Positions 8,116 to 16,165 of a stretch of DNA of 16,277 nt are shown one piece after another; within the stretch, counting starts at the first letter, position 1, and every line of letters begins with the position of its first letter. This DNA comes from JBEAOO01 sp041164825. Lineage in GTDB: Bacteria; Pseudomonadota; Gammaproteobacteria; Burkholderiales; Burkholderiaceae_C. The stretch lies in contig JBEAOO010000315.1 in the NCBI GenBank assembly GCA_041164825.1, positions 1 through 16,277 on the forward strand, in the 5' to 3' direction. The notes under the pieces are model-generated. The model did no database searches. It saw only the letters and a program-made list of their open reading frames with translations, and was not told where the DNA came from. A program made the translations under genes and the position numbers.

Positions 8116-8544
8116 TCAGCCCTCGCCTGCCTCGGTGCCGTGGGCCTTGGCAAAGGCCAAGATCACCTCGCGCACCACCTTGCGCTGGGGCGCGGGCAAC
8201 TGCAAAAAGGCGTCAAAGGTTTCGCGCTCCACGTAGCTGAGCTTGTCTTCCCAGCGCGCTTTGTGCTGCTGCACCGACTTGGCCACGCCATCGCCAAAGC
8301 GCAGCACCTGCGGCTCCACGTGCAGCCACTCGGCCAGCACCTGCAATTTTTCCTGCGATGGGATGGCTTCACCCCGCAACCAGCGGCGCACCGCCTGCAA
8401 CGTCACCGAGCGGCCCCAGTAGCGGGTGTTGAACTCGCGCTCCAGCACGATGGGGCGCAGCGGGTAGCCCGCCTGCGTCATTGCATCGCAGAGTCGTTGC
8501 GCAAATCCCAACTTTTCGTCCATGAACAAAAAGTTAAGCGGCAT
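8116..8544 (-). CDS. Helix-turn-helix regulator divergent from the restriction-modification genes
   Basis: The product is 142 residues from ATG at 8544, or 135 from ATG at 8523. Both contain MDEKLGFAQRLCDAM, then RYWGRSVTLQAVRRWLRGEAIPSQEKLQVLAEWLHVEP (about 41-78), a repressor-type helix-turn-helix like those in phage repressors and in many small betaproteobacterial regulators. The C-terminal part (about 95-135) is helical and may dimerise. A GAAGG lies only 2 nt before the 8544 ATG and no ribosome-binding site precedes 8523, so the start is uncertain. Its divergent position and the array of 15-bp repeats between it and mod suggest it controls the restriction-modification genes and itself. 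It ends 72 bp before brnT and might be co-transcribed with it. Confidence 0.82.
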   Translation of the reverse strand: MPLNFLFMDEKLGFAQRLCDAMTQAGYPLRPIVLEREFNTRYWGRSVTLQAVRRWLRGEAIPSQEKLQVLAEWLHVEPQVLRFGDGVAKSVQQHKARWEDKLSYVERETFDAFLQLPAPQRKVVREVILAFAKAHGTEAGEG

Positions 8545-8617
8545 CGCCTTCTTTGATGAACTCCTTGTTCACTCAAACATAAACTTCCTGTTCACTTTCT
8601 GATGAACACGAAGACAT
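8523..8617. promoter_or_regulatory. Array of 15-bp TGAAC-N5-GTTCA sites between the regulator and mod
   Basis: A perfect inverted repeat TGAACTCCTTGTTCA lies at 8557-8571. TAAACTTCCTGTTCA (8580-8594) and TGAACAAAAAGTTAA (8523-8537) each differ from the consensus arms at one base. A lone half-site TGAAC starts at 8603, just before the mod ATG at 8616. Start-to-start distances are 34, 23 and 23 bp. The 13-mers at 8561-8573 and 8584-8596 also match as a direct repeat (11 of 13). The sites cover the divergent promoter region, where CATAAA (8578-8583) is a -10-like element. The divergent helix-turn-helix protein is the obvious candidate binder. Confidence 0.7.
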
Positions 8618-10778
8618 GGCCAAGTCCCTGCTGGAGCAACTCCCCGAGATCGTCGCCAACGGCCGCAAGCAGGCCGAAAAAATTCTGGAGGGCTTGGAGG
8701 GCCGGCACCGGGTGGGCTTGCAAACCCGCGAACTGGTGCTGCCCGCGCGCGACACCGCCGCGCAAGACTGGGTAACCGCCCAGCAGCGCGAGGCGCGGCG
8801 CGAGGTGTTTGCCCCCGGCCAAACCAGCTTGCTCGACACGCCGCAGGCCACGCTGGGCGACGCCTCGGACGCACCGCCTGCTGAAGCGCCCTGGATCAAC
8901 CGCCTCATCTACGGCGACAACCTGCTCGCCATGGCCGCGCTCTTGGCCGGCGACGAGCACACGCCCAGCCTGCGCGGCAAGGTGGACCTGATCTACATCG
9001 ACCCGCCGTTCGATTCGAAGGCCGACTACCGCACCAAGGTCACCTTGCCCGGGGTGGAGCTGGAACAGCGGCCCACGGTGATCGAGCAGTTCGCCTACTC
9101 AGACACCTGGGCCGATGGCACCGCGTCCTACCTCGCCATGATCACGCCGCGTTTGGTGTTGATGCGGGAGCTGTTGGCGGACACGGGGTCGATTTATGTG
9201 CACTTGGATTGGCACGTGGGGCACTACGTGAAGATCGTATTGGATGAAATATTTGGAAAGGATAATTTCCTAAATGAAATCGTATGGAAGAGACAAACAG
9301 CGCACAGCGATTCGGTCGATTCCTTCGCTGCGCTTCACGATACGATTCATGCCTACAGGAAATCGGTAGGTGGCTATTTTAGGCCACAGTACGAGCCATA
9401 TTCCGAGAAGCATATTTCTGAGAATTATAGATACCACGACGAAAACGGGCGTTTCGCTTTGGGACAAACCAAGGCGCCTGGAAACAGGGGGCCGCGATAC
9501 GTGTGGAATGGGTTTGATCGGCACTGGAGGTTTACTGAAAACAACATGCGATCTATGAGTGAGGCTGGCTTGATTTACTATTCAAGCTCTGGCTTGGCTT
9601 GGAAAAAACTATATCTTGATGATATGCCGGGTGTCGTAGTCGGTTCAATATGGGTGGACATCAATCCTATACATGCAATGGATACGAATGAGCGCGTCAG
9701 CTACGATACCCAAAAGCCCGAGAAGCTGATCGAAAGAATATTCGCGGCCTCGTGCCCACCGAATGGCTTGGTTGCCGACTTCAACGGCGGCTCCGGCACC
9801 ACCGCCGCCGTTGCCGAAAAACTCGGCCGCCGTTGGATCACCACCGACCTCGGTAAGCCTGCTTGCATGATCATGCGCAAGCGCCTGATCGACCAAGACG
9901 CGCGTCCGTTCCTGTACCAAGCCGTGGGCGATTACCACGTGGAGGCGGCCAAGGCGACGCTGGGCAAGGACTTCCGGATTGGTGATCTCGCGCAGATCGT
10001 GCTGTCGCTGTACGGCGCGTTGCCGCTGGCGCCCGAAGACAACCCGGCTCGCAACCTGGGCCAGATTGCGGGCTTCACCAGCAGCGCCGGCCGCGGCAGC
10101 AAAACGCTGGTGCTGGCCGATTCGCCCAACAAGCTCACCGGCACCGCCACATTGAAAAAAGCGGTGGCGCTGCGCGACACCTTGCTCGGCGGGTGGGACA
10201 AGGTGGTGGTGCTGGGCTGGAACTTCGAACCCTCGGTGGGCGAAACGCTCACGGCCTTGAACGACAGCCGGCTGGAGGTGCTGGTGATTCCGCCGCAACT
10301 GCTGGACGAGTTGAAGAAGAAGGGCGGCGTCGACAAGCTGCGCGGCAAGGTGCGGTTCTCGTCGCTTCAGTACATGACGCTGAACCCGGTGAGCCGCCGC
10401 CGCGTGGCCGACAACAGCGAGGGCGCACCGCAAGAAAAACTGGTGGTGTCGCTGAAAAACTATGTGCTGCTCTCGCCCGAGGCCATCAACCTCGACGATG
10501 CCAACCGCGCCAAGCTGCAGGCGGTGATGAACCAAGACCCGCTGGCGCTGATCGAGTATTGGGCCGTGGACCCGGACTACGACGGCACGCTGTTTCGCTC
10601 GGTGTGGCAAGACTACCGGGGCAACACGGCCAACGATGGCGACGAATGGATGGTGCTGTCGGTGGCCGAGGTGCTGCTGCCGCACCGGCCGGGCGTGCGC
10701 CGGGTGTGTGTGCGGGCGGTGGATGTGTTTGGCTTTGAGTCTGAGGTGGTGGTGACGGTGCCGGAGGTGCTGGCATGA
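8616..10778 (+). CDS. mod: Type III-like (beta-class) DNA adenine methyltransferase, Mod subunit
   Basis: The 720-residue protein has the beta-class order of motifs: catalytic motif IV DPPF (129-132) in LIYIDPPFDSKADY, GSIYVHLDWHVGHYVK (191-206), a variable target-recognition region (about 207-362), TQKPEKLIERIF (365-376), and the AdoMet-binding motif I DFNGGSGTT (388-396). All key residues are present, so N6-adenine methylation is expected. After about residue 440 comes a 280-residue extension that I do not recognise; it includes KTLVLADSPNKL and WDKVVVLGWNFEPS and ends in a beta-rich stretch. DNA encoding the recognition region (about 9228-9740) is much lower in GC than its flanks and uses AGA, ATA and TTA-type codons, a mark of domain exchange. 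The stop overlaps the next start as ATGA, so translation is coupled to the endonuclease. Confidence 0.93.
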   Translation: MAKSLLEQLPEIVANGRKQAEKILEGLEGRHRVGLQTRELVLPARDTAAQDWVTAQQREARREVFAPGQTSLLDTPQATLGDASDAPPAEAPWINRLIYGDNLLAMAALLAGDEHTPSLRGKVDLIYIDPPFDSKADYRTKVTLPGVELEQRPTVIEQFAYSDTWADGTASYLAMITPRLVLMRELLADTGSIYVHLDWHVGHYVKIVLDEIFGKDNFLNEIVWKRQTAHSDSVDSFAALHDTIHAYRKSVGGYFRPQYEPYSEKHISENYRYHDENGRFALGQTKAPGNRGPRYVWNGFDRHWRFTENNMRSMSEAGLIYYSSSGLAWKKLYLDDMPGVVVGSIWVDINPIHAMDTNERVSYDTQKPEKLIERIFAASCPPNGLVADFNGGSGTTAAVAEKLGRRWITTDLGKPACMIMRKRLIDQDARPFLYQAVGDYHVEAAKATLGKDFRIGDLAQIVLSLYGALPLAPEDNPARNLGQIAGFTSSAGRGSKTLVLADSPNKLTGTATLKKAVALRDTLLGGWDKVVVLGWNFEPSVGETLTALNDSRLEVLVIPPQLLDELKKKGGVDKLRGKVRFSSLQYMTLNPVSRRRVADNSEGAPQEKLVVSLKNYVLLSPEAINLDDANRAKLQAVMNQDPLALIEYWAVDPDYDGTLFRSVWQDYRGNTANDGDEWMVLSVAEVLLPHRPGVRRVCVRAVDVFGFESEVVVTVPEVLA
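9228..9740 (+). other. Low-GC mosaic segment inside mod (target-recognition region)
   Basis: By hand count 223 of 480 bases at 9241-9720 are G or C (about 46%), with the line at 9241-9300 as low as 32%. The lines at 9061-9120 and 9781-9840 count 63% and 68%. The drop begins inside the conserved VGHYVK...DEIFGK block and ends inside the QKPEKL block, the borders expected for a swapped recognition domain. Confidence 0.75.
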
Positions 10779-13700
10779 GCGCGCGGCCCCCGGCGACCGG
10801 AACCGGCATCGAAGCAGCCGGAGCAGCAACCGCCAGCGCCGGTGCCCCCGATCAACTGGCCTTGAGCAAGGCGCTGACGGCCCACACCCAGCGGCTGTGC
10901 CTGGGGTTGGAGAGCGGCGCGGCCGAGCTGTTTGAGCGGGTGACGCCCGCCACGGCCGAGCTGCTGCACTGGTGGTTTGGCGAGGACATGACGGCCAGCC
11001 GCGTGGGCCTGAACTTCCACCCCGGCCAGCGGCAGGCGATTTTGAACACCATCGTGGCGCACGAGGTGTTGGGTGCCAGCACGCTGCGCGAGTTGTATGA
11101 GCGCGTGGCGCCCGAGGCGCTGCTCACGGGCTCGCGGCTGGCCGAGGTGTCGGGCGGCAAACACGCGCACCCCAAGTACTGCCTCAAGATGGCCACGGGC
11201 ACGGGCAAAACCTGGGTGCTGCAGGCGCTGCTGGTGTGGCAGTTGCTCAACAAAAATGCGGCCTTGGCCGAGGCGCGCGACGATGCCCGTTTCACCCGGC
11301 AGTTCATGGTGGTAGCGCCTGGGCTGATTGTTTACGAGCGCTTGTTGGATGCGTTTTGCGGCAAGCTGGTGGCGGGCTCGGCCACGGGCGCGCGCGACTT
11401 TGCCAGCTCGGACATGGCGCGCTGTGCCGAGCTGTTCATCCCCGAGAGCCAGCGCGAGTCGGTGCTCGCGTTTGTGCGCGGCAATGTCTGCAGCAAGACC
11501 GAGATCGGGCTCAAGGCCACGGGCAATGGCATGTTGGCCATCACCAACTGGCACCTGCTCTCTGAGGGCGATGAGGTGGACCCGGATGAGCTGGCCGAGG
11601 TGTTGGCCCCGGGCGCGCTGCCCGATGCCCAGCGGGTGGCGCAAGCGGTGTTGCCCTTGGCGCCGGGCCGGGCCACGGGCAACAGCCTGGACGTGCTCGA
11701 CCGGCGCTACGCGCGTGGCAATGTGCTGGAGTTTTTGGCCGGCTTGCCCGAGTTGATGGTGTTCAACGACGAGGCTCACCACATCCACGAGTTCAAGCGC
11801 GAGGGCGAGACCACTGAGGTTGAGTGGCAAAAAAGCCTGAGCCGCATTGCCGAGCCCAAAGGGCGGCGCTTTGTGCAGCTCGATTTTTCAGCCACGCCCT
11901 ACAACGATGTGGGCACGCCGAAGAACAAACGCAAGGTGTACTTTCCGCACATCGTGACCGACTTCGATTTGCCGGCCGCCATGCGCGCGGGGCTGGTGAA
12001 GTCGCTGGTGCTTGACCGGCGGCAGGAGGTGGGCGCCTTGCCGCTGGAGTTCAAGGCAGAGCGCGACGAGCAAGGCAACCCGATGCTGGGCAGCGGCCAG
12101 CGCACGATGTTGCGCGCCGGGCTGCACAAACTGCGCAAGCTGGAGGCCGACTTTGCCGCCATCGACCCCACGCGCCACCCCAAGATGCTGGTGGTGTGCG
12201 AGGACACGACGGTGTCGCCCTTGGTGGCTGAATTTTTGCGCGATGAAGGGCTGGCCGAGGACGAGGTGATGACCATCGACTCGGGCAAGAAGGCCGAGCT
12301 GGGCCCTAAAGAATGGCTGCCGGTGCGCGAGCGCTTGTTCAATGTCGACCGCCACGCCAGCCCGCGGGTGATCGTCAGCGTGTTGATGCTGCGCGAGGGT
12401 TTTGACGTCAACAACATCTGCGTGATCGTGCCGCTGCGCTCGTCGCAAGCGCAGATCTTGTTGGAGCAAACCATCGGCCGTGGCCTGCGCTTGATGTGGC
12501 GTGAGCCCGAGTACACCGACCTGAAGCGCGAAAACCGCGAGCGCATCAACGCGGGCCAGGAGCCGAGCCACTTGGTCGACATCCTCTCCATCGTGGAGCA
12601 CCCGGCCTTCCAGTCGTTTTACGACGACCTGATGCGCGAAGGCTTGGTGGGCGTGTCCACCGAAACGTCGGACGAGCAGTCGAGCACCGGCGACCTGATG
12701 GCGGCGGAGTTGCGCGAGGGCTTTGCGGCGTTTGACTTCGCCATCCCGTTCATCCTGCGTGAGGCCGAGGAGGTGATGGCGCATGCGCCTTTGGCGGTGG
12801 AGACCTTGCCCGCCTTCAACCTGATGGGCTTGGCGCAACTGCAGGGCCTGCTGGGCCAGGGCGACCAGTTTGTGTCGCAAGACCTGCAAAGCAGCACGCT
12901 GTTTGGCGGCTACCGCGTGGACGGCGCGGTGATGAACGTGGGGGGCTACAACGACTACCTCTCGCGCCTGACCCGCCGCATCAGTCAGGCCCTGAGCCAG
13001 CCCCTGCCCAAGACGGGCAAGATCGCCACCCACTTGGCCAACCCGTATTGGCAGGTCAACACCGCCGAGCTCACCGGCTGGCTGGACGACTACATCTGGA
13101 GCCGCCTGTTTGGGGCCGACTTCAACCCCTTGGCCGACGAGGCGTGGCGGGTGTTGCTGCTGCAGCCGGTGGTCGACCACATCACCAAGGTGTTTGGCAT
13201 GGCGCTGCTGGAATCAGCGCAGGTCCATGCGCATGGCGAGACCGAGGTGCGGCACCGCCGTTTGTCAGAAGTGCCCAAGCTGATGGTGCGCGAGAGTGCC
13301 TCGGTGGAGGTGGCCAAGTGCATCTACACGCGGCTGCCGTACCCGACCCGCCACGGTGGGCTGGAGAAGCGTTTCATCCACTGGTCGCAGGCCGATGCCA
13401 GCGTGCTGGCGTTTTGCAAAATCAGCGAGACGCGCCACACCTTTGTGCGCCTGCGCTATGTGAAGGAAGACGGCTTGCCCGCCTTCTATTCGCCCGACTT
13501 TTTGGTGCGCACGGCGGACGCGATTTACCTGGTGGAAACCAAGGCGCAAGAACAAACCCTGCACCCCAATGTGCAGCGAAAACGCAAGGCCGCGGTGGCC
13601 TGGTGCGAGCGCATCAACGCGCTGGCGCCGGACGAGCGCAGCGGCCTGCCCTGGCACTACGTGCTGCTGGGCGAGGACATGGTGGTGGAGTGGCACGACA

Positions 13701-13786
13701 AACACGCGCGCTTGGCCGATTTACTGAACCACGCCCGCTTGCGCCCGGTGGCGGACGCCACATCGCAGGCGCAGCTGACGTGGTGA
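10775..13786 (+). CDS. res: Type III-like restriction endonuclease, Res subunit (SF2 helicase plus PD-(D/E)xK nuclease)
   Basis: The 1003-residue protein has superfamily 2 motifs in order: Walker A ATGTGKT (140-146), motif II DEAHH (332-336), motif III SATPYN (372-377), a second RecA-like part with SVLMLREGFDVNN (535-547), and motif VI QTIGRGLR (565-572). Near the C-terminus SPDF (906-909; D908) and VETKA (920-924; E921, K923) form a PD-(D/E)xK nuclease site. In type III enzymes Res needs Mod for recognition and uses ATP to communicate between sites before cutting. Length and layout fit Res. It resembles what NCBI calls BPTD_3080-type restriction endonucleases, a name given from memory and not checked. 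Its start lies in the ATGA overlap with mod. All catalytic motifs are intact, so the system appears functional. Confidence 0.92.
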   Translation: MSARPPATGTGIEAAGAATASAGAPDQLALSKALTAHTQRLCLGLESGAAELFERVTPATAELLHWWFGEDMTASRVGLNFHPGQRQAILNTIVAHEVLGASTLRELYERVAPEALLTGSRLAEVSGGKHAHPKYCLKMATGTGKTWVLQALLVWQLLNKNAALAEARDDARFTRQFMVVAPGLIVYERLLDAFCGKLVAGSATGARDFASSDMARCAELFIPESQRESVLAFVRGNVCSKTEIGLKATGNGMLAITNWHLLSEGDEVDPDELAEVLAPGALPDAQRVAQAVLPLAPGRATGNSLDVLDRRYARGNVLEFLAGLPELMVFNDEAHHIHEFKREGETTEVEWQKSLSRIAEPKGRRFVQLDFSATPYNDVGTPKNKRKVYFPHIVTDFDLPAAMRAGLVKSLVLDRRQEVGALPLEFKAERDEQGNPMLGSGQRTMLRAGLHKLRKLEADFAAIDPTRHPKMLVVCEDTTVSPLVAEFLRDEGLAEDEVMTIDSGKKAELGPKEWLPVRERLFNVDRHASPRVIVSVLMLREGFDVNNICVIVPLRSSQAQILLEQTIGRGLRLMWREPEYTDLKRENRERINAGQEPSHLVDILSIVEHPAFQSFYDDLMREGLVGVSTETSDEQSSTGDLMAAELREGFAAFDFAIPFILREAEEVMAHAPLAVETLPAFNLMGLAQLQGLLGQGDQFVSQDLQSSTLFGGYRVDGAVMNVGGYNDYLSRLTRRISQALSQPLPKTGKIATHLANPYWQVNTAELTGWLDDYIWSRLFGADFNPLADEAWRVLLLQPVVDHITKVFGMALLESAQVHAHGETEVRHRRLSEVPKLMVRESASVEVAKCIYTRLPYPTRHGGLEKRFIHWSQADASVLAFCKISETRHTFVRLRYVKEDGLPAFYSPDFLVRTADAIYLVETKAQEQTLHPNVQRKRKAAVAWCERINALAPDERSGLPWHYVLLGEDMVVEWHDKHARLADLLNHARLRPVADATSQAQLTW

Positions 13787-13804
13787 GCCAAACGCCTGAA
13801 ACGG

Positions 13805-13822
13805 CCGGGGCGATCACCCCGG
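13805..13822. terminator. Hairpin after res, possible terminator
   Basis: CCGGGG (13805-13810) and CCCCGG (13817-13822) form a strong 6-bp stem with a 6-nt loop, starting 18 nt after the res stop. A T-run is missing on both strands. The position between convergent genes (res and the phosphoribosyltransferase-like gene) favours a terminator role. The rest of 13787-13908 shows only minor repeats, such as AGTGAATCACT (13830-13840). Confidence 0.4.
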
Positions 13823-13908
13823 TCGAATCAGTGAATCACTTGTTCGTCGATGTCGCGTGTGCCGAGGCGCGGGTGGGCGTGGCAAAAGCCTGCGCTGCCA
13901 GCTCTCTT

Positions 13909-14625
13909 TTACTGGCACCCAGCAAGTCGATCTCGGATGGTGTCAGCCGTCGCGGTGCGGGCGAGGTACCGAGCTTCTGATTCAGTAAGCGCGTCGAAGC
14001 TGTGAGCGAATCGTTCGATCCACCAGCTTTCCAGGTCGTGTCCATGTCGGGCTCTCAATTCTTGCAAGCGTTCTGGCGTTGGCTTGGGTTTGGCCGAGTG
14101 TGGCTTGCCGGTCAAACACCCGGCGGCCAACACTCGGCCACCCTGACTTTCGATGTGGCCTTTCAGATTGGCCAGGGTGCCGCCCATGCCGACGAAGTCG
14201 TCCACCAAGACGAAATCTGCCCCGGGCTGGATGGCCCCCGCAAACTCGGCTTGCCGGGCTAACCGTGAAAAACCATCTGCGCCAGTGTGCGACACCACAT
14301 TGACTTGGAGGACCCCTGGGTCGACCGGCCAACCCAGAATCTTGCTGAGCTTGTCGGCCATGATTTCGGGGATGGCGTTCACGCCATCGCGCTCGCAGGC
14401 ATGTGCGCTGACAAGTGTGGGGCGCCGTGAGCCAGCCAAGTCCTACAACCGTTGGCTCTGCTGGTCGTTGAGGGTGTCGTTGACCAGCGCCAGAGCCGCA
14501 ACACCGTTGCCCGATTTGGCGGCGTTGTAGGCAGGATGCTGCTTCACCGCCGATTCTGAAGCGTGGATCAGAACGTCCGGGAATTCGTCCCAGGGCGTGC
14601 GTGGAGGGCGGATCGGCGACGGCAT
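13909..14625 (-). pseudogene. Phosphoribosyltransferase-like gene interrupted by an in-frame TAG
   Basis: Two minus-strand segments lie in the same frame and are separated only by TAG at 14445-14443. Segment one runs from ATG at 14625 for 60 codons and includes HPAYNAAKSGNGVAALALVNDTLND. After the TAG the frame continues at once (DLAGSRRPTLVSAHA...) to TAA at 13909-13911, giving 238 codons if the TAG is counted as one. The type I phosphoribosyltransferase PRPP-binding loop FVLVDDFVGMGGT (about 138-150) is intact, followed by conserved-looking WWIERFAHSFDALTESEARYLARTA. A single C-to-T change from CAG (Gln) explains the stop. A restart at TTG (14439) or the ATG at 14361 would keep the PRPP loop but lose the N-terminus. 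The gene starts about 46 bp after amn on the same strand. Its substrate is unknown. Confidence 0.75.
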
Positions 14626-14671
14626 GCGGTGATTCTGGCCCTCCACGCTAAAACCTGCGAGTGACGCCTTG

Positions 14672-16165
14672 TCACTGAAACGCCACCTCCGCAAAGCTGC
14701 GCAGCTTGCGGCTGTGCAGCTGGCCGGCGCCGGCTTGGCGCAGCAGTTCCATCGCGCGGATGCCGATGCGCAAATGCTGGTCCACCCGCTCGCGGTAGAA
14801 GTGGTTGGCCATGCCGGGCAGTTTGATTTCGCCGTGCAGGGGTTTGTCGCTCACGCACAGCAAGGTGCCGTAGGGCACGCGAAAGCGGAAGCCGTTGGCT
14901 GCGATGGTGGCGCTTTCCATGTCGAGCGCGATGGCGCGGCTTTGGCTGAAGCGGCGCTCGGGCGTGGTGGACGCGTGGCGGAAGGGCAGCAGCTCCCAGT
15001 TGCGGTTGTCGGTGCTGGCCACGGTGCCGGTGCGCATGATGTGTTTGAGGTCGTAGCCCTGGAGCTGGGTCACGTCGGCCACGGCCGCTTCGAGCGCCAC
15101 CTGCACTTCGGCCAGCGCGGGGATGGGCACCCAGAGCGGCAGGTCCTCATCGAGCACGTGGTCTTCGCGCACATAGCCGTGGGCGAGCACGTAGTCGCCG
15201 AGCTGCTGCGTGTTGCGCAGGCCGGCGCAGTGGCCGAGCATCACCCAGGCGTGCGGGCGCAGCACGGCGATGTGGTCGGTGATGGTTTTGGCGTTGGCCG
15301 GGCCCACGCCGATGTTGACCATGGTGATGCCGGCGTTGTCGCCGCGCACCAGGTGGTAGGCCGGCATTTGCGGCAGGCGTGGCGGCGGCGCGCCGAGGTC
15401 GTCGCCGGGGCGGTGGGCCTCGCCGGTGCGGCGGGTGATGACGTTGCCGGGCTCGACAAACGCGGTGTACTCGCTGTCGGCCTGCGCCATGTGCTCGTGG
15501 CCGAGGCGGATGAACTCGTCGATGTAGAACTGGTAGTTGGTGAAGAGCACGAAGTTTTGAAAGTGCTCGGGCGCGGTGCCGGTGTAGTGGCGCAGGCGGT
15601 GCAGCGAGTAGTCGACGCGCGGCGCGGTGAACAGCGCCAGCGGCTGCGCCTCGCCCGGGCCGGGCTCGAAGGTGCCGTTGGCAATGCCGTCGTCCATGGC
15701 GGTGAGGTCGGGCAGGTCAAACCGGTCGCGCATCAGCAGGCGGCGCGCGGCGTCCATCGAGCCCTCCACATGGTCGTGCTCGGCCAGCGAGAAGTGCACG
15801 GGAATCGGCTGGTGGCTGGTGCCCACTTCCAGCGACACCTGGTGGTTGCGCAGCAGCAGCTTGAACTGTTCTTCGTAGTAGTGGCCAAACAGATCGGGCC
15901 GGGTCAGCGTGGTCTCGTAGGTGCCGGGGCCGGCCACAAAGCCGTAGCTCAAGCGCGAATCGGCGCGGGCCACGGTGTCGGTGTGCACGCGCACAAAGGG
16001 GTAGCAGGCGCGCACATGCTGGTCCGACGTTTGTCCAGCCACAAAACCTTGCAGGGCCTGGCGCAGGTGGTCAACACTGGACTGGTAAATGAGCTGCACT
16101 TGGGCCAAAGCCAAGTGGGGGTCCGTGAAGCGGGTGGGGGCGATGAAGGCGGGTGCAGTGGACAT
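14672..16165 (-). CDS. amn: AMP nucleosidase
   Basis: AMP nucleosidase cleaves AMP to adenine and ribose 5-phosphate, helping to control adenylate pools. The 497-residue protein has the Amn-specific N-terminal domain (about 1-175, with YPFVRV, RLSYGFVAGPGTYETTLTRPDLF and IPVHFS) and a C-terminal nucleoside-phosphorylase-type domain (about 275-480). The latter includes TMVNIGVGPANAKTITDH, GHCAGLR (311-317), MRTGTVASTDNRNWE and ALDMESATIAANG (413-425), the family's conserved nucleoside-binding region. E. coli Amn is of similar length. The start at ATG 16165 is chosen because AAGGAG lies 4 nt upstream; in-frame starts further upstream (16198, GTG) lack such a site. The gene precedes the phosphoribosyltransferase-like gene and may be co-transcribed with it. 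Confidence 0.96.
   Translation of the reverse strand: MSTAPAFIAPTRFTDPHLALAQVQLIYQSSVDHLRQALQGFVAGQTSDQHVRACYPFVRVHTDTVARADSRLSYGFVAGPGTYETTLTRPDLFGHYYEEQFKLLLRNHQVSLEVGTSHQPIPVHFSLAEHDHVEGSMDAARRLLMRDRFDLPDLTAMDDGIANGTFEPGPGEAQPLALFTAPRVDYSLHRLRHYTGTAPEHFQNFVLFTNYQFYIDEFIRLGHEHMAQADSEYTAFVEPGNVITRRTGEAHRPGDDLGAPPPRLPQMPAYHLVRGDNAGITMVNIGVGPANAKTITDHIAVLRPHAWVMLGHCAGLRNTQQLGDYVLAHGYVREDHVLDEDLPLWVPIPALAEVQVALEAAVADVTQLQGYDLKHIMRTGTVASTDNRNWELLPFRHASTTPERRFSQSRAIALDMESATIAANGFRFRVPYGTLLCVSDKPLHGEIKLPGMANHFYRERVDQHLRIGIRAMELLRQAGAGQLHSRKLRSFAEVAFQ

Noticed and set aside
7788..8153. N-terminal extension of the antitoxin frame up to 8153
   Set aside because: The extension overlaps brnT out of frame and has no sensible composition; the ATG at 7787 has a nearby GAGG.
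8523..8617. CRISPR-like repeat array
   Set aside because: The 15-bp repeats are too short, too few and lie across a divergent promoter; an operator array is the simpler explanation.
8616..13786. Type I restriction, BREX or DISARM reading of the mod-res pair
   Set aside because: There is no HsdS-like gene, and no PglX-, BrxC- or DrmA-like neighbours. Mod shows beta-class motif order and Res combines helicase motifs with a C-terminal PD-(D/E)xK site, which fits type III.
13836..14045. Alternative minus-strand frame overlapping the 3' end of the phosphoribosyltransferase-like gene
   Set aside because: It is out of frame with the PRPP-loop-containing frame, whose C-terminal part (DALTESEARYLARTA) looks conserved up to its own TAA.
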